NCBI RefSeq assembly: GCF_013205025.1
Contig: NZ_JABMLE010000002.1
Location: 388,253-452,252, forward strand
Length of the DNA: 64,000 bases
Direction: 5' to 3'
Origin: Rathayibacter sp. VKM Ac-2857
GTDB taxonomy: Bacteria > Actinomycetota > Actinomycetes > Actinomycetales > Microbacteriaceae
Made by a program: the position numbers and the translations under genes. How positions within the stretch are numbered: position 1 is the stretch's first letter; the number at the start of each line of letters is the position of its first letter. Positions 1 to 8,992 of this stretch are shown here, in pieces. The notes beneath the pieces were generated by a model. It was not told the origin of the DNA. It saw only the letters and a program-made list of their open reading frames with translations, and did not search any database.

Positions 1-235
1 CTCCGAGGGCTACTCGATCAGCATGAGCGAGCCGCCCCGACTCTCGATCGACACGGTGCCGCCGCAGCCCTCACATGCTGGTCGAGTAGCGCGAAGCGCG
101 TATCGAGACCCACCCACCGATCGACGGTCGATCTCGATGCACCCTCTCCGAGGGCTACTCGATCAGCATGAGCGCCACATGCTGGTCGAGTAGCGCGAAG
201 CGCGTATCCAGACCCGCCGCCGCCGACGAGCATGA
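1..235. repeat. Cluster A of GTAG-hairpin palindromic repeats
   Basis: This gene-free stretch is filled with copies of the palindromic repeat family seen elsewhere in the window. Two nearly identical copies carrying GTAGCGCGAAGCGCGTAT start near 81 and 186, and two copies with the opposite orientation (GGGCTACTCGATCAGCATG) lie at about 6-25 and 150-169. Head-to-head copies are separated by a short spacer. The cluster ends about 50 bp before the FMN riboswitch and continues off the left edge of the window. Confidence 0.85.
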
Positions 236-286
236 CGCTGCGAGACCCCGCTCCCAGCCGCGGTGAGTAGGCTGGCGGGGATACAA

Positions 287-416
287 CGTGCTCCGGGGTC
301 GGTGAGAGTCCGAACCGGCGGTGACAGTCCGCGAGCCGCTGACCACTTCGGTGGGAGGCGGTTGACCTGGTGGAATTCCGGGACCGACGGTGAAAGTCCG
401 GATGGGAGGCAGCACG
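287..416 (+). promoter_or_regulatory. FMN riboswitch (RFN element)
   Basis: This leader carries the conserved blocks of the RFN element: GTCGGTGAGAGTCCG, ACCGGCGGTGACAGTCCGCG, GGTGGAATTCCGGGACCGAC and GGTGAAAGTCCGGATGGGAG. The closing helix P1 is CGTGCT (287-292) with AGCACG (411-416). It lies 87 nt before the ribD start and should switch the whole rib operon off when FMN binds. No clear run of U follows, so control at translation or Rho-dependent termination is as likely as intrinsic attenuation. Confidence 0.96.
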
Positions 417-502
417 AGCGTCGCGCGCGAGCGCGGCGCTGAACGACGGTGCCCGCGCACCGCCGCTCGCACCCCGGAGTTCGGCGACGAACGGAACCGG
501 GA

Positions 503-1552
503 ATGACGATCGACTTCGAGCACGCGATGCGCAGGGCACTGGCCCTCGCCGAGCGCGGCCCCGCCCGCGGCGTGAATCCGCGCGTCGGCTGCGTCGTCCT
601 CGCGCCCGACGGCTCCGTGCTCGCCGAGGGCTGGCACCACGGCGCCGGCACCGCGCACGCCGAGGTCGACGCCCTCTCCGCCCTCGCCCCCGGCGCTGCG
701 ACCGGCGCCACCGCCGTCGTCTCCCTCGAGCCCTGCAACCACACCGGACGCACCGGCCCCTGCAGCCGCGCCCTGATCGACGCCGGCGTCGCCCGCGTCG
801 TCTACGCCGTCGGCGATCCCGGCGACCGCTCGGCCGGCGGCGGCGACACCCTCCGCGCGGCCGGGGTCGAGGTGATCGAGGGCGTCCTCGCCGAGGAGGC
901 GGAGGAGTTCCTGCACGTCTGGCTCGCCGCGACCCGCCGCCGCCGCCCCTGGGTGACCCTCAAGTGGGCGTCCGCGCTCGACGGCCGCACCGCCGCCGCC
1001 GACGGCAGCAGCCGCTGGATCACCGGCGCCGCGGCCCGGCAGCGCGTGCACGAGCAGCGCGCCGCCGCCGACGCGATCCTCGTCGGCACCGGCACGGTGC
1101 TCGCCGACGACCCGAGTCTCACCGCCCGCGGCGACGCCGGCGAGCTCCTCGCCGAGCAGCCGCTGCCCGTCGTCGTCGGCGAGCGCGGCGTCCCCGCCGG
1201 CGCCCGCGTCCTCGGGCACCCGCGCCCCCCGGTCCTCGAGCGCACGCACGACCTCGCCGCGGTCCTCGACCGCCTCTACGACGCCGAGGTCCGCCACGTC
1301 TACGTCGAGGGCGGGCCCACCCTGGCCTCCGCCCTGGTCGCCGACGGCCTCGTCGACGAGTTCCTCGTCTACCTCGCCCCGGCGCTGCTCGGCGGCCCGC
1401 GCCTCGCCCTCGACGACCTCGGCGTCACGAGCATCGCCGGCGCGCACCGCCTCGACCTCCGCTCCGTGGAGGTCCTCGGCGGCGACCTCCTCGTCACCGC
1501 CCGGCCGGGCTCCCCCGCCCGCCGGCCGCCCGCCCCGCAGAAGGAGTCCTGA
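503..1552 (+). CDS. ribD: Bifunctional riboflavin deaminase/reductase RibD
   Basis: RibD catalyses two consecutive steps of riboflavin synthesis: deamination of the pyrimidine made by GTP cyclohydrolase II, then side-chain reduction with NADPH. The 349-aa product has an N-terminal deaminase domain with the zinc ligands H52-A-E54 and C78/C87 in the motif PCNHTGRTGPC, and a C-terminal RibD_C reductase domain (from about residue 150). An upstream in-frame start at 449 exists, but homology begins at the ATG at 503 (MTIDFEHAMRRAL). It is the first gene after the FMN riboswitch, and its stop overlaps the ribE start (TGATG). Confidence 0.95.
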   Translation: MTIDFEHAMRRALALAERGPARGVNPRVGCVVLAPDGSVLAEGWHHGAGTAHAEVDALSALAPGAATGATAVVSLEPCNHTGRTGPCSRALIDAGVARVVYAVGDPGDRSAGGGDTLRAAGVEVIEGVLAEEAEEFLHVWLAATRRRRPWVTLKWASALDGRTAAADGSSRWITGAAARQRVHEQRAAADAILVGTGTVLADDPSLTARGDAGELLAEQPLPVVVGERGVPAGARVLGHPRPPVLERTHDLAAVLDRLYDAEVRHVYVEGGPTLASALVADGLVDEFLVYLAPALLGGPRLALDDLGVTSIAGAHRLDLRSVEVLGGDLLVTARPGSPARRPPAPQKES

Positions 1553-2184
1553 TGTTCACCGGAATCATCGAGGAGGTCGGCGTCGTCACCGCCGTCTCGG
1601 CAGGGACCGACGCGATCCGCCTGACCGTGCGCGGCCCGCTGGCCGTCGAGGGCGCCCGGCACGGCGACTCCATCGCGGTCTCGGGCGTCTGCCTCACCGT
1701 CGTCGACCAGTCGGCCGACGGCTTCACCGCCGACGTGATGGCGCAGACCCTGCGGATGTCGACCCTCGACGGCGTCGCAGTGGGCGACCCGGTCAACCTC
1801 GAGCGCGCGGCGCTGGTCGGCGACCGCCTCGGCGGCCACATCGTCCAGGGCCACATCGACGGCACCGCGACGCTGCTCGCGGTCACCCCCGGCGACGCCT
1901 GGCGCGTGCTGCGCTTCTCCCTCCCCGCCGAGGCCGCCCCGCTGGTCACCGACAAGGGCTCGATCGCCGTCGACGGCGTCTCGCTGACGGTCTCGGCGAT
2001 CAGCCCCGCCACCGAGCCCGAGCAGTGGTTCGAGGTCTCGCTCATTCCCGAGACGCTCGCCGCCACCACGCTCGGCGCCCGCGCCGTCGGCGACCGGGTC
2101 AACATCGAGACCGACATCCTCGCCCGCCACGTCGAGCGGATGCTCGCGCTGCGGTCCGCCGCCACCACCGGAGGTCGAGCATGA
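1552..2184 (+). CDS. ribE: Riboflavin synthase alpha chain
   Basis: Riboflavin synthase dismutates two molecules of 6,7-dimethyl-8-ribityllumazine to riboflavin. The 210-aa protein begins with the diagnostic MFTGIIEEVG and is built of two lumazine-binding repeats, each with a GDSIAVSGVCLTV or KGSIAVDGVSLTV type segment (near residues 38-50 and 132-144). The length is normal for the family. It is coupled to ribD by a TGATG overlap and to the next gene by an ATGA overlap at 2181-2184, so it belongs to the riboswitch-controlled operon. Confidence 0.96.
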   Translation: MFTGIIEEVGVVTAVSAGTDAIRLTVRGPLAVEGARHGDSIAVSGVCLTVVDQSADGFTADVMAQTLRMSTLDGVAVGDPVNLERAALVGDRLGGHIVQGHIDGTATLLAVTPGDAWRVLRFSLPAEAAPLVTDKGSIAVDGVSLTVSAISPATEPEQWFEVSLIPETLAATTLGARAVGDRVNIETDILARHVERMLALRSAATTGGRA

Positions 2185-3482
2185 GCCTCGCCAGCATCCC
2201 CGAGGCCGTCGCGGCCCTCCGCGCCGGCCGGCCGATCATCGTCGCCGACGACGAGGGCCGCGAGAACGAGGGCGACGTCATCGTCTCGGCCCAGCTCGCG
2301 ACGCAGGAGACGATCGCCTGGATGGTGCGCCACTCCTCCGGCTTCATCTGCGCGCCGATGACCAACGAGATCGCCGATCGCCTGGAGCTTCCGCTGATGG
2401 TCGTCGACAACGAGGACCCGCGGGGCACCGCCTACACGATCTCGGTCGACGCCGCCGACCGCCTCTCCACCGGCATCAGCGCGTCCGACCGCGCGCACAC
2501 CCTCCGCGTGCTGGCCGATCCGGAGGCGACCCCGGCGCGGCTGCACCGGCCCGGCCACATCCTGCCGCTGCGCGCCGTCGAGGGCGGCGTGCGCGAGCGC
2601 GACGGCCACACGGAGGCCGCGGTCGACCTGATGCGGCTGGCCGGCCTCGAGCCCGTCGGCGCCATCTCCGAGATCGTGGCCGAGGACGGCGAGATGATGC
2701 GCCTCCCGGGCCTGATCGCCCTCGGCGAGCGGGAGGACGTGCCGGTCACCACCGTCGCCGCCCTGATCGCCTACCTCGAGGAGCACCACGCCGAGCTCGA
2801 CGCGACGAGCGTGGAGCCGGCCCGCGACACCCCGCGGGTGAGCTTCGAGGTCGAGACGACCGTCCCGACCACGCACGGCCCGTTCCGGCTGCGCGCCTAC
2901 CGCGACCGCCAGACGGGCGCCGACCACGTCGCCGTCGTGGCCGGCCCGATCGGCGAGGGCCGCGGCACGCTCGTGCGGGTGCACTCCGAGTGCCTCACCG
3001 GCGAGGCCTTCGGCTCGCTGAAGTGCGAGTGCGGGCCGCAGCTCGACGCGGCGCTCGACACCATCCAACGCGACGGCGGCGTCGTGATCTACCTGCGCGG
3101 GCACGAGGGCCGGGGCATCGGGCTGATCAACAAGCTCCGCGCCTACCGGCTGCAGGAGGACGGGCTCGACACCCTCGACGCCAACCTCGCCCTCGGCCTG
3201 CCCGCCGACGCCCGCGACTACGGCGCCGCCGTCGGCATCCTCGAGGACCTCGGCGTCACCGACGTCCGCCTGCTCACCAACAACCCCGAGAAGGTGCGCC
3301 AGCTCACCGACCGCGGCATCACCGTCTCCGAGCGCGTGCCGCTGGTGGCGGGCGTCGGCGCCTTCAACCAGGGCTACCTCGCGACCAAGCGCGACCGGAT
3401 GGGCCACTTCAGCGATCTCGACGCCCTCGTCGGACTCGACCCCCTCGACGCCGGACCCTCCGGCGCGACACCGAAGGAGTAA
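2181..3482 (+). CDS. ribBA: Bifunctional DHBP synthase / GTP cyclohydrolase II
   Basis: RibBA makes both precursors of lumazine: 3,4-dihydroxy-2-butanone 4-phosphate from ribulose 5-phosphate, and the pyrimidine from GTP. In the 433-aa product the N-terminal RibB domain shows the DDEGRENEGD loop and the HTEAAVDL motif. The C-terminal RibA domain shows the zinc site SECLTGEAFGSLKCECG and the GHEGRGIGL and INKLRAY segments. The ATG at 2181 overlaps the ribE stop. It is followed after 3 nt by ribH. Confidence 0.96.
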   Translation: MSLASIPEAVAALRAGRPIIVADDEGRENEGDVIVSAQLATQETIAWMVRHSSGFICAPMTNEIADRLELPLMVVDNEDPRGTAYTISVDAADRLSTGISASDRAHTLRVLADPEATPARLHRPGHILPLRAVEGGVRERDGHTEAAVDLMRLAGLEPVGAISEIVAEDGEMMRLPGLIALGEREDVPVTTVAALIAYLEEHHAELDATSVEPARDTPRVSFEVETTVPTTHGPFRLRAYRDRQTGADHVAVVAGPIGEGRGTLVRVHSECLTGEAFGSLKCECGPQLDAALDTIQRDGGVVIYLRGHEGRGIGLINKLRAYRLQEDGLDTLDANLALGLPADARDYGAAVGILEDLGVTDVRLLTNNPEKVRQLTDRGITVSERVPLVAGVGAFNQGYLATKRDRMGHFSDLDALVGLDPLDAGPSGATPKE

Positions 3483-3485
3483 GCC

Positions 3486-3959
3486 ATGGCCGGTAGCGGC
3501 GCCCCCACCACCTCCCCCGTCGAAGGGAGCGGCCTCCGCATCGTCGTCGTCGCGGGGACCTGGCACCAGCAGATCACCGACGGGCTGATCGCCGGCGCGA
3601 AGGCCGCGCTCGACGAGTCCGGCGCCTCCTGGTCGCTCGTGCGCGTCCCCGGCTCGTTCGAGCTGCCGGTCGCCGCGAAGGCCGCCCTCGAGGCCGGCGC
3701 CGACGCGGTGGTCGCCCTCGGCGTCATCATCCGCGGCGGCACCCCGCACTTCGAGTACGTCTCGGACGCGGCGACCTCCGGGCTCACGAACGTCTCGATC
3801 CAGACCGGCAAGCCGGTCGGCTTCGGCGTGCTCACCCTCGACACCGAGCAGCAGGGCATCGACCGCGCCGGCCTGCCCGGCTCGAAGGAGGACAAGGGCC
3901 GCGAGGCGGCGGAGGCGGCGGTCACCACCGCGCTCGTCCTCCGCGAGCTCCGCGGCTAG
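3486..3959 (+). CDS. ribH: 6,7-dimethyl-8-ribityllumazine synthase
   Basis: Lumazine synthase condenses the two RibBA-derived precursors and forms icosahedral or pentameric assemblies. The 157-aa protein has the typical PGSFELP segment and the catalytic stretch [14 protein letters not shown] with its histidine. The C-terminus contains KGREAAEAA. It starts 3 nt after ribBA with an AAGGAGTAAGCC ribosome binding site, and it is the last gene of the rib operon before a hairpin terminator. Confidence 0.96.
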   Translation: MAGSGAPTTSPVEGSGLRIVVVAGTWHQQITDGLIAGAKAALDESGASWSLVRVPGSFELPVAAKAALEAGADAVVALGVIIRGGTPHFEYVSDAATSGLTNVSIQTGKPVGFGVLTLDTEQQGIDRAGLPGSKEDKGREAAEAAVTTALVLRELRG

Positions 3960-3973
3960 CAGCGATTCCACAC

Positions 3974-4005
3974 CGCCGGCGTCCCCCTGATCGGGGGCGT
4001 CGGCG
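3974..4005 (+). terminator. Hairpin terminator after ribH
   Basis: CGCCGGCGTCCCC pairs with GGGGGCGTCGGCG (two G-U wobbles) around a short loop, 14 nt after the ribH stop. Only a weak T-containing tail (CACTTTGCTG) follows. Confidence 0.7.
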
Positions 4006-4154
4006 CACTTTGCTGTGAGACCGCGGAGTAAAGTGGACGGGTCGTCACGAGCGGCCCTACCCTTCCTCCCCCTCGGCCCCCGCGGCCCGCAGCGCCCGAT
4101 CGACGCCGCCCCCGCCGGCACCGGGAGACCCCTCCACCGGAGCAGCCCTCTTCC

Positions 4155-5504
4155 ATGTCTTCTTCCCGTACCGCAGCCGACGCTCCCGCCGCCGCCCCGC
4201 AGAACTCGCGGGGCCGGGTCATCCTGGCGAGCCTCATCGGCACCTCGATCGAGTTCTACGACTTCTACGCCTACGCGACGGCCGCCGTCCTGGTCTTCCC
4301 CTCGCTCTTCTTCGTGAACGAGGACCCGGCGACCGCGCTCCTGGCCTCCTTCGCCGTCTTCGGCGTCGCCTTCATCGCGCGCCCGATCGGGTCGATCATC
4401 TTCGGCCACTTCGGCGACCGCGTCGGCCGCAAGGGGACCCTCGTCGCCTCCCTGCTCACGATGGGCATCGCGACCTTCCTGATCGGCTGCCTGCCGACCG
4501 CGCTCACGCCGGGCTGGGAGTTCCTCGCTCCGTTCCTGCTCGTCGTGATGCGCTTCTGCCAGGGCCTCGGCCTCGGCGGCGAGTGGTCCGGAGCCGCGCT
4601 CCTGGCCACCGAGAACGCCCCCGCGAACAAGCGCGCCATCTACGGCACCTTCCCGCAGCTCGGCGCTCCGATCGGCTTCATCGTCGCCAACGTGCTGTTC
4701 CTGGTGCTCGCGAGCACCATGAGCGACGAGACCTTCGCCGCCTGGGGCTGGCGCGTGCCGTTCCTCGCGAGTGCCGTGCTGGTCATCGTCGGCCTCTACG
4801 TGCGCCTCAAGCTCGTCGAGACCCCGGCGTTCCAGAAGGTCGTCGACAACGGCGAGGTGGCCAAGCTGCCGCTCGCCCGCGTCTTCAAGACCAGCTGGCG
4901 CCCGCTCATCCTCGGCACGTTCATCATGCTGGCGACCTACGTGCTCTTCTACCTGATGACCACGTTCACGCTGACCTACGGCACCACGCCCTCCGACGCG
5001 CCGACCCCCGGCCTCGGCTACAGCCGCAACGACTTCCTGATCATGCTGATCGTCGGCGTCGTGTTCTTCGGCATCTTCACGCTCGTCTCCGGCCCGCTGG
5101 CCGAGAAGTTCGGCCGACGCCGCACGCTGCTCGTCGTCACCGCGGCGATCCTCGTCTTCGGCCTGCTCTTCGTCCCGCTCTTCAGCGGCGGCTTCGCGGG
5201 CGTGATGGCGGTGCTGATCCTCGGCTTCACGCTGATGGGTCTGACCTTCGGCCCGATGGGGGCCGTGCTCCCCGAGCTGTTCCCGACCAACGTCCGCTAC
5301 ACCGGCTCGGCGATGTCGTACAACCTGGCATCGATCCTCGGAGCGGCGGTCGCGCCGATCATCGCGGTGGCGCTCTGGCAGTCGGCCGGCGGCAGCACGC
5401 TGCTGGTGGGCCTCTACCTCAGCGGCGCGGCGGTGCTCACACTCATCGCACTGCTGCTCTCGAAGGAGACCCAGCACACGGCGTACCACGACAACGTGTC
5501 GTAG
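4155..5504 (+). CDS. MFS transporter, metabolite:H+ symporter (MHS) type
   Basis: A 449-aa integral membrane protein with about 12 predicted transmembrane segments. It carries the MHS-family N-terminal signature GTSIEFYDFYAYATAAV, the loop motif GHFGDRVGRKGTL between helices 2 and 3, and its repeat EKFGRRRTL in the second half. Relatives (ShiA, KgtP, ProP, YhjE) import organic acids or osmolytes with protons; the substrate here cannot be read from the sequence. It is monocistronic, flanked by terminators at 3974-4005 and 5523-5555, so it is probably independent of the rib operon. Confidence 0.88.
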   Translation: MSSSRTAADAPAAAPQNSRGRVILASLIGTSIEFYDFYAYATAAVLVFPSLFFVNEDPATALLASFAVFGVAFIARPIGSIIFGHFGDRVGRKGTLVASLLTMGIATFLIGCLPTALTPGWEFLAPFLLVVMRFCQGLGLGGEWSGAALLATENAPANKRAIYGTFPQLGAPIGFIVANVLFLVLASTMSDETFAAWGWRVPFLASAVLVIVGLYVRLKLVETPAFQKVVDNGEVAKLPLARVFKTSWRPLILGTFIMLATYVLFYLMTTFTLTYGTTPSDAPTPGLGYSRNDFLIMLIVGVVFFGIFTLVSGPLAEKFGRRRTLLVVTAAILVFGLLFVPLFSGGFAGVMAVLILGFTLMGLTFGPMGAVLPELFPTNVRYTGSAMSYNLASILGAAVAPIIAVALWQSAGGSTLLVGLYLSGAAVLTLIALLLSKETQHTAYHDNVS

Positions 5505-5522
5505 GACGCTCCTCTCCTGCAC

Positions 5523-5555
5523 GTCCGGCCCGTCGGTTCCCCCGGCGGGCCGGAC
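5523..5555 (+). terminator. Hairpin terminator after the MFS gene
   Basis: GTCCGGCCCGTCGG pairs with CCGGCGGGCCGGAC (one wobble), with a TTCCC loop, 18 nt after the stop. The tail CTGTCTCC is only moderately T-rich. Confidence 0.75.
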
Positions 5556-5589
5556 CTGTCTCCGGACCCGCGCGGAAGGACGCGGCGCC

Positions 5590-5776
5590 GGCCCTCCATG
5601 CTGGTCGACCCTCCATGCTGGTCGACCCTTCATGCTGGTCGACCCTTCATGCTGGTCGAGTAGCCCCGCAGGGACGTATCGAGACCCACCGTCCCCAACA
5701 GGGCGGGTCCGCAGACTCGCGTTCTGACGCCGGTGGATCTCGATACGCCCGCTCCGCGGGCTACTCGATCGGCATG
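5590..5776. repeat. Cluster B: composite palindromic element with 17-bp stacked ends
   Basis: This cluster fills most of the 319-bp space between the MFS and ABC genes. It begins with four head-to-tail 17-bp units (CCCTCCATGCTGGTCGA type, 5592-5659). The fourth runs into a full GTAG-hairpin copy (to about 5685). After a 45-bp spacer a second, inverted copy follows (CTCGATACGCCCGCTCCGCGGG, ending CGGCATG at 5775). The inverted pair with its spacer matches clusters C and F. Confidence 0.85.
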
Positions 5777-5823
5777 ACTTCCCGTCCCGATCGAGGGCCG
5801 GTTCGCAGCCACGAAGGGGCAAG

Positions 5824-7692
5824 ATGGACGGCGGTCCACAAGAGGTACGGCAGGGCATGAGCGAGGACGAACGAGCGATGAGCAGCACCACCGAGAGCAC
5901 GCGCGGCGGACGGCGGCCCCGCCGCGGCAAGGACGACGGACCCCGCGCCTCCTTCTCGCAGCTCGTCCCCTACCTGCTCGAGCACCGCGGCATCCTCTCG
6001 GTCGTGGTCGTGCTCAGCCTGTTCGGCGCCGCCGCCAGCCTCGCCCAGCCGCTCGTCGTCGGCCAGGTCATCACCCGCGTGCAGGACGGCCTCGACCTCG
6101 GCCCGCTCGTCTGGGCGCTCCTCGTGCTCGTCGTCGCCTCCGGCCTCATCTCCGGCTTCGCGCACTACCTGCTGCAGCGCACCGGCGAGGGGATCGTCCT
6201 CTCCAGCCGCCGCCGCCTCGTCGCCCGCCTGCTCCGCCTGCCGATCCGCGAGTTCGACGCCCGCCGCACCGGCGACCTCGTCTCGCGCGTCGGCTCCGAC
6301 TCCACGCTGCTGCGCGCCGTGCTCACCCAGGGCCTCGTCGACTCGATCGCCGGCTCGCTGCTCTTCGTCGGCGCGATCGTCGCCATGGCGATCATCGACT
6401 GGGTGCTGCTGCTCATCATCGTCGTGGTCGTCGCCGTGGCCCTCGGCGCGGCCCTCACCCTCGGCCGCGGCATCCGCGTCGCCAGCCGGAAGGCCCAGGA
6501 GAAGGTCGGCGACCTCGCCGCCGCCGTCGAGCGCGCGATCAGCGCCGTCCGCACCATCCGCGCCGCCGGCGCCACCGACCGCGAGATCGCCGTCGTCGAC
6601 ACGCACGCCACCGAGGCGTACCGGCTCGGCATCCGCGTCGCGCACATCTCCGCGCTCGTCGTCCCGGTCGCCGGGATCGCGATGCAGGTCGCCTTCCTCG
6701 CCGTCCTCGGCGTCGGCGGCTACCGCGTGGCCTCGGGCGCGATCGACATCGCCCAGCTGGTCTCGTTCATCCTCTTCCTCTTCATGATGGTGATGCCGCT
6801 GGGCAACTTCATCGGCGCGATCACCTCGGTCAACTCGGCGCTCGGCGCGCTCGGGCGGATCCAGGAGATCATCGACCTGCCGATCGAGGGCGACGGCGAG
6901 CGCGACGGCGGCGGCCTCGGCCCGGGCGTCGCGGACTCCGCGATCGCCTTCGACGACGTCGTCTTCTCCTACGACGAGAAGGCCCTCGACGTCGACGAGG
7001 ACGCGCGCGACCGCACCGTCCTGCGCGGCGTCTCCTTCACGGTGCCGCGCGGCAAGCGCACCGCCCTGGTCGGCCCGTCCGGTGCCGGCAAGAGCACGAT
7101 CCTCGCCCTGATCGAGCGCTTCTACGACCCCGAGGCCGGCGTGGTCCGGCTCGGCGGCGTCGACATCACCGCGATCGACCGCGACGCCCTCCGCGCCCAG
7201 ATCGGCTACGTCGAGCAGGACGCGCCGGTGCTCGCCGGCACCCTCCGCGAGAACCTCGTGCTCGGGCGCCCCGATGCCTCCGACGAGGACTGCCTGCGGG
7301 TGCTCGAGGCCGTGAACCTCACCGATGTGCTCGAGCGCAACCCGCTCGGCCTGAACGCCCCCGTCGGCGAGAGCGGCGTCATGCTCTCGGGCGGCGAGCG
7401 CCAGCGCCTCGCCATCGGCCGCGCGCTCCTCGCCGCCCCGCCGATCCTGCTGCTCGACGAGTCGACCTCGAGCCTCGACGGCCTGAACGAGCAGCGCCTG
7501 CGGCTCGCGATCGACGCCGTGGCCGAGAACCGGACGCTCCTCGTGATCGCGCACCGCCTCTCGACGGTCGTCGACTCCGACCAGATCGTGGTGCTGCAGA
7601 AGGGCGAGGTCGTCGGGATCGGCACGCACTCCGAGCTCGTCGAGTCGACGCCGCTCTACCGCGATCTGGCCAAGCACCAGCTGCTGGTCTGA
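5824..7692 (+). CDS. ABC transporter, fused permease and ATPase (exporter type)
   Basis: A 622-aa half-transporter of the multidrug/lipid exporter class. The first 340 residues form a six-helix ABC membrane domain. The C-terminal ATPase has Walker A GPSGAGKST, a Q-loop (YVEQDAP), the signature LSGGERQR and Walker B ILLLDEST followed by the H-loop IAHRLST. It would work as a homodimer; the substrate is unknown. Starts at 5857 and 5878 are also possible; 5824 was kept because an AAGGGG sits 4 nt before it. The gene begins 48 bp after repeat cluster B. Confidence 0.88.
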   Translation: MDGGPQEVRQGMSEDERAMSSTTESTRGGRRPRRGKDDGPRASFSQLVPYLLEHRGILSVVVVLSLFGAAASLAQPLVVGQVITRVQDGLDLGPLVWALLVLVVASGLISGFAHYLLQRTGEGIVLSSRRRLVARLLRLPIREFDARRTGDLVSRVGSDSTLLRAVLTQGLVDSIAGSLLFVGAIVAMAIIDWVLLLIIVVVVAVALGAALTLGRGIRVASRKAQEKVGDLAAAVERAISAVRTIRAAGATDREIAVVDTHATEAYRLGIRVAHISALVVPVAGIAMQVAFLAVLGVGGYRVASGAIDIAQLVSFILFLFMMVMPLGNFIGAITSVNSALGALGRIQEIIDLPIEGDGERDGGGLGPGVADSAIAFDDVVFSYDEKALDVDEDARDRTVLRGVSFTVPRGKRTALVGPSGAGKSTILALIERFYDPEAGVVRLGGVDITAIDRDALRAQIGYVEQDAPVLAGTLRENLVLGRPDASDEDCLRVLEAVNLTDVLERNPLGLNAPVGESGVMLSGGERQRLAIGRALLAAPPILLLDESTSSLDGLNEQRLRLAIDAVAENRTLLVIAHRLSTVVDSDQIVVLQKGEVVGIGTHSELVESTPLYRDLAKHQLLV

Positions 7693-7719
7693 GCCGGGCG
7701 GCGGGCCTGCGGGCGGCCG

Positions 7720-8463
7720 TCAGCGCGGCGGCATCCGCAGCGCGCCGTCCAGGCGGATCACCTCGCCGTTGAGCATCGGGTTCTCGACGACGTGGCGGAC
7801 GAGCGCCGCGAACTCCGACGGTCTGCCGAGCCGGGCCGGGTGCGGCACCGCCTCGCCGAGGGCGACACGGGCAGCCTCCGGCAGACCGGCGAGCAGCGGG
7901 GTGTCGAAGGTGCCGGGCGCGATCGAGACGACGCGGATCAACGCGGCCGCCAGCTCGCGTGCCAGCGGCAGGGTCAGCGCGGCGACGGCGCCCTTCGAGG
8001 CGGCGTAGGCGGCCTGGCCGATCTGCCCCTCGAAGGCGGCGATCGACGACGTGGTGACGAGGACGCCGCGCTCCCCCTCGACCGGCTCGCCCTCGGCGAT
8101 CGCGGCCGCCGCGAGCCGCAGGACGTTCAGCGTGCCGACGGTGTTGATCCGGAGGACCCGCTCGAAGGCGTCGAGCGCCAGCGGTCCGTCGCGGCCGAGC
8201 AGGCGCCCCGGCGTGGCGACGCCGGCGCAGGTCACCGCGATCCGCAGCCCGTCGGCGGCCGTCACGGCCCGCTGGACGGCGTCGGTGTCGAGCACGTCGC
8301 CCGCGATCCGCAGGACCGACCCGGGCAGGTCGGCGCCGTCGAGCGCCGCCGGCAGATCGAGCACGACGACCCGCGCTCCGGCGTCGGCGAGGGCCCGCGC
8401 CGTCGCGGCGCCCAGCCCCGAAGCTCCGCCGGAGACCAGCGCCGCGCAGCCCTCGACGCGCAT
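7720..8463 (-). CDS. SDR-family 3-hydroxyacyl-CoA dehydrogenase-like protein
   Basis: A 247-aa short-chain dehydrogenase with the NAD-binding glycine motif SGGASGLGAATARAL, an aspartate (VVLDLPA) that points to NAD rather than NADP, and the catalytic Ser-Tyr-Lys set (TSSIAAFEG...YAASKGA). The closest recognisable type is the HSD17B10-like 3-hydroxyacyl-CoA or 2-methyl-3-hydroxybutyryl-CoA dehydrogenase. Its ATG overlaps the stop of the upstream lipoprotein gene (TGATG), so the two are translationally coupled. The substrate assignment is inference. Confidence 0.82.
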   Translation of the reverse strand: MRVEGCAALVSGGASGLGAATARALADAGARVVVLDLPAALDGADLPGSVLRIAGDVLDTDAVQRAVTAADGLRIAVTCAGVATPGRLLGRDGPLALDAFERVLRINTVGTLNVLRLAAAAIAEGEPVEGERGVLVTTSSIAAFEGQIGQAAYAASKGAVAALTLPLARELAAALIRVVSIAPGTFDTPLLAGLPEAARVALGEAVPHPARLGRPSEFAALVRHVVENPMLNGEVIRLDGALRMPPR

Positions 8464-8846
8464 CAGGGCGCGATCGTCGGGGCGGGGGCGTCGGAGGAGA
8501 GCGCTTCGGCGGAGCAGTCGGTGAGGGTGCGGTCGTAGTCGGCGATCGCCTCCTGGGCCGCCAGCCACTCCGTCTCGCTTCCGGAGCCGTCCGGGGCGGC
8601 GGGCCGCTCGTTGAGACCGTAGCGCGCGAGGCAGCGTGTGATCAGCTGCGAGACCGCATCGCCCTCGGTCACCGCGGTGGTCGCACCCGGCGTCGGCTCG
8701 GTCGCCCGGATCGTCCGCGCGGGGGTCCCCCCGGAATCGGGGACCTCGGCCGGGTCCAGCGCGCAGCCCGCGGTCAGCACCAGCAGCAGCGCCGCGGCGG
8801 GCGCGAGCAGTGCGGGGGCGGCGCGGGACCGGGTGCGCTCGGACAT
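8463..8846 (-). CDS. Small secreted lipoprotein of unknown function
   Basis: A 127-aa protein with a basic N-terminus, a hydrophobic stretch (residues 9-26) and a lipobox LTAG-C at Cys28, so it is predicted to be a lipoprotein on the outer face of the membrane. The rest is acidic and Ala/Thr/Pro-rich with two further cysteines (Cys72 in ITRCLARYG and Cys111 in LTDCSAEA) that could form a disulfide. No family is recognised. It overlaps the SDR gene by its stop codon, which is odd because the partner is cytosolic. Confidence 0.75.
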   Translation of the reverse strand: MSERTRSRAAPALLAPAAALLLVLTAGCALDPAEVPDSGGTPARTIRATEPTPGATTAVTEGDAVSQLITRCLARYGLNERPAAPDGSGSETEWLAAQEAIADYDRTLTDCSAEALSSDAPAPTIAP

Positions 8847-8992
8847 GGACGACCTCGAGAAGTGGGCGGGGGCGGAGTGACGGGGCGGCGGGAGAGGACC
8901 GGTGACGGGCGGTTTCGAGGCGAGCGTAGCGCAGGCCTCCGGAGCGGCGTGCCGAACGTGCGCGGAACGACGGACCCCGGCCCTGACGGGGG

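Noticed and set aside
4009..4034. TTGCTG and TAAAGT as a promoter for the MFS gene
   Set aside because: The spacing is only 13 bp, too short for a sigma70-type promoter.
5590..5776. CRISPR or phage attachment site from the palindromic repeats
   Set aside because: Copies vary in length, orientation and spacing and have no unique spacers; no integrase or cas gene is near.
1494..5930. A 1478-codon open frame on the minus strand
   Set aside because: It runs antisense to ribE, ribBA, ribH and the MFS gene, has the Glu/Arg/Asp/Val-biased composition of high-GC shadow frames, and shows no domain.
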